NCBI GenBank assembly: GCA_035471625.1
Contig: DATIPT010000154.1
Location: forward strand, 1-54,257
DNA: 54,257 nt
Reading direction: 5' to 3'
Origin: DATEVL01 sp035471625
GTDB taxonomy: Bacteria; Chloroflexota; Anaerolineae; Anaerolineales; E44-bin32
The notes beneath the pieces are model-generated. The model was given only the letters and a program-made list of their open reading frames with translations. It made no database searches and was not told the origin of the DNA. This document shows, one piece after another, positions 51,696 to 54,257 of this stretch; the first letter of the stretch is position 1; each line of letters opens with the position of its first letter. The position numbers and the translations under genes are program-made.

Positions 51696-53672
51696 ATGAA
51701 CGCGACGACCCGATCGACCACGGCGCGCAAGGAGCTCCTGACCCTCCTCGTCCCGATCGCGCTCATCGTCGCCGCCGGGGTGTGGCTGTTCCGGGACTAC
51801 GGCCTATCGTGGGATGAGCCTTTGTTCTATAAGTTCGCCCGCACCATGCCGCGCGCCTACTCGATCGAAGCGCAACGTACCGGAACCTTCAACTTCGAAC
51901 GCGACATCGACACCGACCACTGGTTCTACGGCCCGGCCTACGTCCTGCTCGCCACGCCGGCCGTCCGAATGTTCCAGGCCCTCGGCCTGCCGGAATACGA
52001 CGCCTGGCGCCTGGCCAACCTGGGAAGCTTCGTCGTTGGGCTGATCTTCCTCTACCTGTTGGCCCGCCGCTGGTTGGAATGGCCCGCCGCCCTCGGCGTG
52101 ACCCTGCTGACCGCCTCCCAGCCCGTCCTGTGGGGACATGCCTTCATCAACCCGAAGGACATCCCCCTGATGTCGTCCGTCATCGTCGCCATCCACTTCG
52201 GGCTCCGCATGGTCGACCACGTCACGTCGCCCGCCGAGCCCGCCCCGGACAACCTTCGCGCCGCCCGGCGCGAGACGATCTTCAAAGTCCTGCGCGCCGT
52301 CGGTTGGGCGGCCCTGGGCCTCCTCATCCTGACCTGGGCACTGACCCCGCTGTGGAACCGGGCGATCCCACCGCTGATCCGCGCCCTGTACGACGCCCCC
52401 GCCCAGAGCCTCCTCGGACGATTCGTCGCGTCCGTCGCTTCCGGCGCGGCGACGACGCCGGTGGAGGTCTACATCGACCTGGGCCTCGAAGGGCTTCCCC
52501 GCCTCCGGCAACTGGTCACGCTCGTGCTTCTGCCCTTCGCTTTACTGGGCCTTGTCCTGACACTCGGCCCTGGCCTGGCCCGCCGCGCCCTGCGTTGGCT
52601 GGACGATGGACCCCTCGGCCCGCTGCCGAGCGCGCCCTCCATCCGGACGACGTCCCGTGAGTTCCTGTACCTTGGCCGCCGCGCCTTGCTGCCCGGCATC
52701 GCCCTGGGCATCGCCATCTCCATCCGGGTCGTCAGCCCATTGGTCGGTATCCTGGTGGTGCTCTACTTCCTGCTCCAGCCCGGGAAACGGAGCTGGTGGG
52801 TCCTGCTCCCCTACACGCTGGTCGCAGGTCTGACCAGCTATGCCACCTGGCCCTACCTGTGGGGAGCGCCGCTGGCCCGCTTCGTCCAGGTCTTCCGCCA
52901 TATGGCCAGCAATCCCAAGATCCTCTCGGTGCTCTTCAATGGGCAGGTCTTCCCGTCGGATGGCCTGCCGGCCGCCTACCTGCCGACCTTGCTGGCGCGC
53001 ACCCTCACCGAGCCCGTCTGGCTGCTCTTCATCGCCGGGTTGACGATCGTCGCTCTGGCGGTCTTCCAGCGACGCCTCGACTGGCGCCCGCTGGCCGTGA
53101 TCTTGCTCTGGCTCTTCGTCCCCGTCGCCTACATCCTGATCCTGCGACCGCCGATGTACGACGGGTATCGCCACTTCCTCTTCATGGTTCCGCCCGCCTT
53201 CCTTTTCGGAGGCTTCGCCCTCCAGGCGCTCTTCACCCGCCTGCGGACACGCCTTGCCCAGCTGGCGGTCGTCGGCGCCGTTGCCGGCTTCGGCATCCTC
53301 GGCATCGCCCGCACCCACCCCTACGAGTACGCCTCCTACAACATCCTGAGCGGCGGGATGGGTGGCGCCTTTCGCCGGTTCGAGACCGATTACTGGCTGA
53401 CCTGCTACAAGGAAAGCATGGACTACATCAACCAGGCCGCCGACCCCCAGTCGACGCTCCTCGTCCTGCGCCAAGCGGAGAACGCCCAGTACTATGCGGT
53501 CGGCCCGAGACCGGTCGAGGATTTCGAGCCCAACGCCGCCGTCGCGCCGGGCAGCCTGCTGCTCGCCACCACCCGCACCAATCTCGACCGGGACTACTTT
53601 CCCGAGGCGCCTATCCTCGATCAGGTCGAAACGGATGGCGCAGTGTTGTGCGTCGTCCGCCAGCTCGAGTGA
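51696..53672 (+). CDS. GT-C type membrane glycosyltransferase (PMT-like)
   Basis: The 658-aa product has about 12 predicted helices and the N-terminal SWDEPLFYKF acidic motif with the second HWFYGPAYVLLA loop. Long loops between helices 5 and 7 and a soluble C-terminus are typical of the protein mannosyltransferase-like group. It starts 39 nt after the previous GT-C gene; both probably act in one surface-glycan pathway. Confidence 0.78.
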   Translation: MNATTRSTTARKELLTLLVPIALIVAAGVWLFRDYGLSWDEPLFYKFARTMPRAYSIEAQRTGTFNFERDIDTDHWFYGPAYVLLATPAVRMFQALGLPEYDAWRLANLGSFVVGLIFLYLLARRWLEWPAALGVTLLTASQPVLWGHAFINPKDIPLMSSVIVAIHFGLRMVDHVTSPAEPAPDNLRAARRETIFKVLRAVGWAALGLLILTWALTPLWNRAIPPLIRALYDAPAQSLLGRFVASVASGAATTPVEVYIDLGLEGLPRLRQLVTLVLLPFALLGLVLTLGPGLARRALRWLDDGPLGPLPSAPSIRTTSREFLYLGRRALLPGIALGIAISIRVVSPLVGILVVLYFLLQPGKRSWWVLLPYTLVAGLTSYATWPYLWGAPLARFVQVFRHMASNPKILSVLFNGQVFPSDGLPAAYLPTLLARTLTEPVWLLFIAGLTIVALAVFQRRLDWRPLAVILLWLFVPVAYILILRPPMYDGYRHFLFMVPPAFLFGGFALQALFTRLRTRLAQLAVVGAVAGFGILGIARTHPYEYASYNILSGGMGGAFRRFETDYWLTCYKESMDYINQAADPQSTLLVLRQAENAQYYAVGPRPVEDFEPNAAVAPGSLLLATTRTNLDRDYFPEAPILDQVETDGAVLCVVRQLE

Positions 53673-53778
53673 CCGCCTGGGCCGCTCAACAGCCCTATCG
53701 ATCCGCCAAAAGATGACGCCGCGCACGAAACCCCGCCACCGGCCTTTCCCTCCCGCTCCCCAGGCGCGGGCCTGACCC

Positions 53779-54257
53779 ATGTCGACTTCCCCGGCGAGCC
53801 TCTCCGCCTGGCTCTTCGACGTCTATCCCAGCGGCGATGGCATGCTCGTCTGGCTGCTCGATGCCGAGGGTCAGATGCACACCCTGCGCGACGACGCCTT
53901 TCGTCCCTGCTTCTACGCCCGCGGGCCCGAGGACGAACTGGCCGCCCTGAGCGAGATGCTGAGGCGCCGGGCGCCGGGGCACCGCCGGGCGGAACGGCCG
54001 CCGATCATGCTCCGCCGGACCGAGCGCCGCGATCTATTCCTCGACCGCGATCTGGAAGTCCTCGAGATCTCGATCGGAACGCCCGCCCAGCTGCCGACGG
54101 TCTTGCGCTGGGCAGCCGACGCCCACCCCGGGCTCACCTACTACGACGCCGATATCCCCCTGCCACAGCGCTACGTCCTGGCGCGCGGCGTCTTCCCGAC
54201 CGCCTACTGCCGCATCGAGTACACCCACGATGACAAGTCGCCGTTCGGCCGCCTGCA
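53779..54257 (+). CDS. family-B DNA polymerase, N-terminal part (cut by right edge)
   Basis: The frame from ATG 53779 is open to the right edge (about 159 codons). WLFDVYPSGDGMLVWLLD followed by FRPCFYARG and LTYYDADIPLPQRYVLARGVFP is the start of family-B polymerases (N-terminal plus early exonuclease region) as in bacterial Pol II. Such enzymes act in damage-tolerant replication in E. coli. No catalytic motif is yet visible in the window. The position two genes after the SOS-like operon is suggestive but there is no LexA-like box before it. Confidence 0.78.
   Translation, partial: MSTSPASLSAWLFDVYPSGDGMLVWLLDAEGQMHTLRDDAFRPCFYARGPEDELAALSEMLRRRAPGHRRAERPPIMLRRTERRDLFLDRDLEVLEISIGTPAQLPTVLRWAADAHPGLTYYDADIPLPQRYVLARGVFPTAYCRIEYTHDDKSPFGRL

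Overview
The window is high-GC bacterial DNA whose gene content fits an uncultured Chloroflexota (Anaerolineae-like) organism. Pointers are many Cys-lipobox lipoproteins, a long LAL/MalT-type LuxR regulator, GT-C membrane glycosyltransferases, a family-B DNA polymerase, GAACA-N2-TGTTC LexA-like boxes, and TANAAT -10 boxes placed very close to start codons. No rRNA, tRNA, CRISPR array or insertion sequence was seen. The taxonomic call is inference, not a database result.

Layout. 1-6219 is a copper and redox block: the end of a 4Fe-4S membrane protein, a CuA/cytochrome c fusion, a DUF1573-like protein with an in-frame TGA, a plastocyanin-like lipoprotein, another lipoprotein, a small CCAHH membrane protein, and a CopB-type (CPH) copper ATPase. 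6297-7025 is a SAM methyltransferase, also with an in-frame TGA. 7026-11831 (minus) holds an MFS transporter, a lipoprotein and a type II calcium-type ATPase. 11900-16984 is a phosphate-uptake locus: phoU and pstB on minus, divergent from pstS-pstC-pstA and a second pstB-like gene. 17037-29344 is mixed housekeeping and accessory DNA: GT-C glycosyltransferase, bisphosphate nucleotidase, PQQ sugar dehydrogenase, ICMT-like protein, a LuxR-HTH gene with a LexA-like box, an Xre/RES toxin-antitoxin pair, a TfoX-N protein, a beta-propeller lipoprotein, an unknown 500-aa protein, an acetyltransferase-like protein and PlsC.

29455-44758 is a co-directional block that begins with the 907-aa LAL regulator. 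It contains three promoters that share the motif TTCCCC(A/T)A-N2-TTGGGGATGAC(C/G)G upstream of envelope and protease genes: ICMT-like, gluzincin, beta-helix membrane protein, methyltransferase, serine hydrolase, CPBP-S41 fusion, alpha/beta hydrolase membrane fusion. 45008-47802 pairs a B12-binding mutase-like protein with an opine-dehydrogenase-like protein. 48732-49876 is a putative SOS operon, followed by two GT-C glycosyltransferases and the start of a family-B DNA polymerase cut by the right edge.

The strongest novel signals are: (a) two candidate selenoproteins, each with a TGA next to a Cys codon and a perfect 7-bp hairpin with a G/U loop about 20 nt downstream; (b) an apparent new regulon of three promoters with identical architecture beside a LAL regulator; (c) two LexA-like boxes that tie a LuxR-HTH gene and a degenerate RecA-like gene to DNA damage; (d) a second PstB lacking the Q-loop glutamine.
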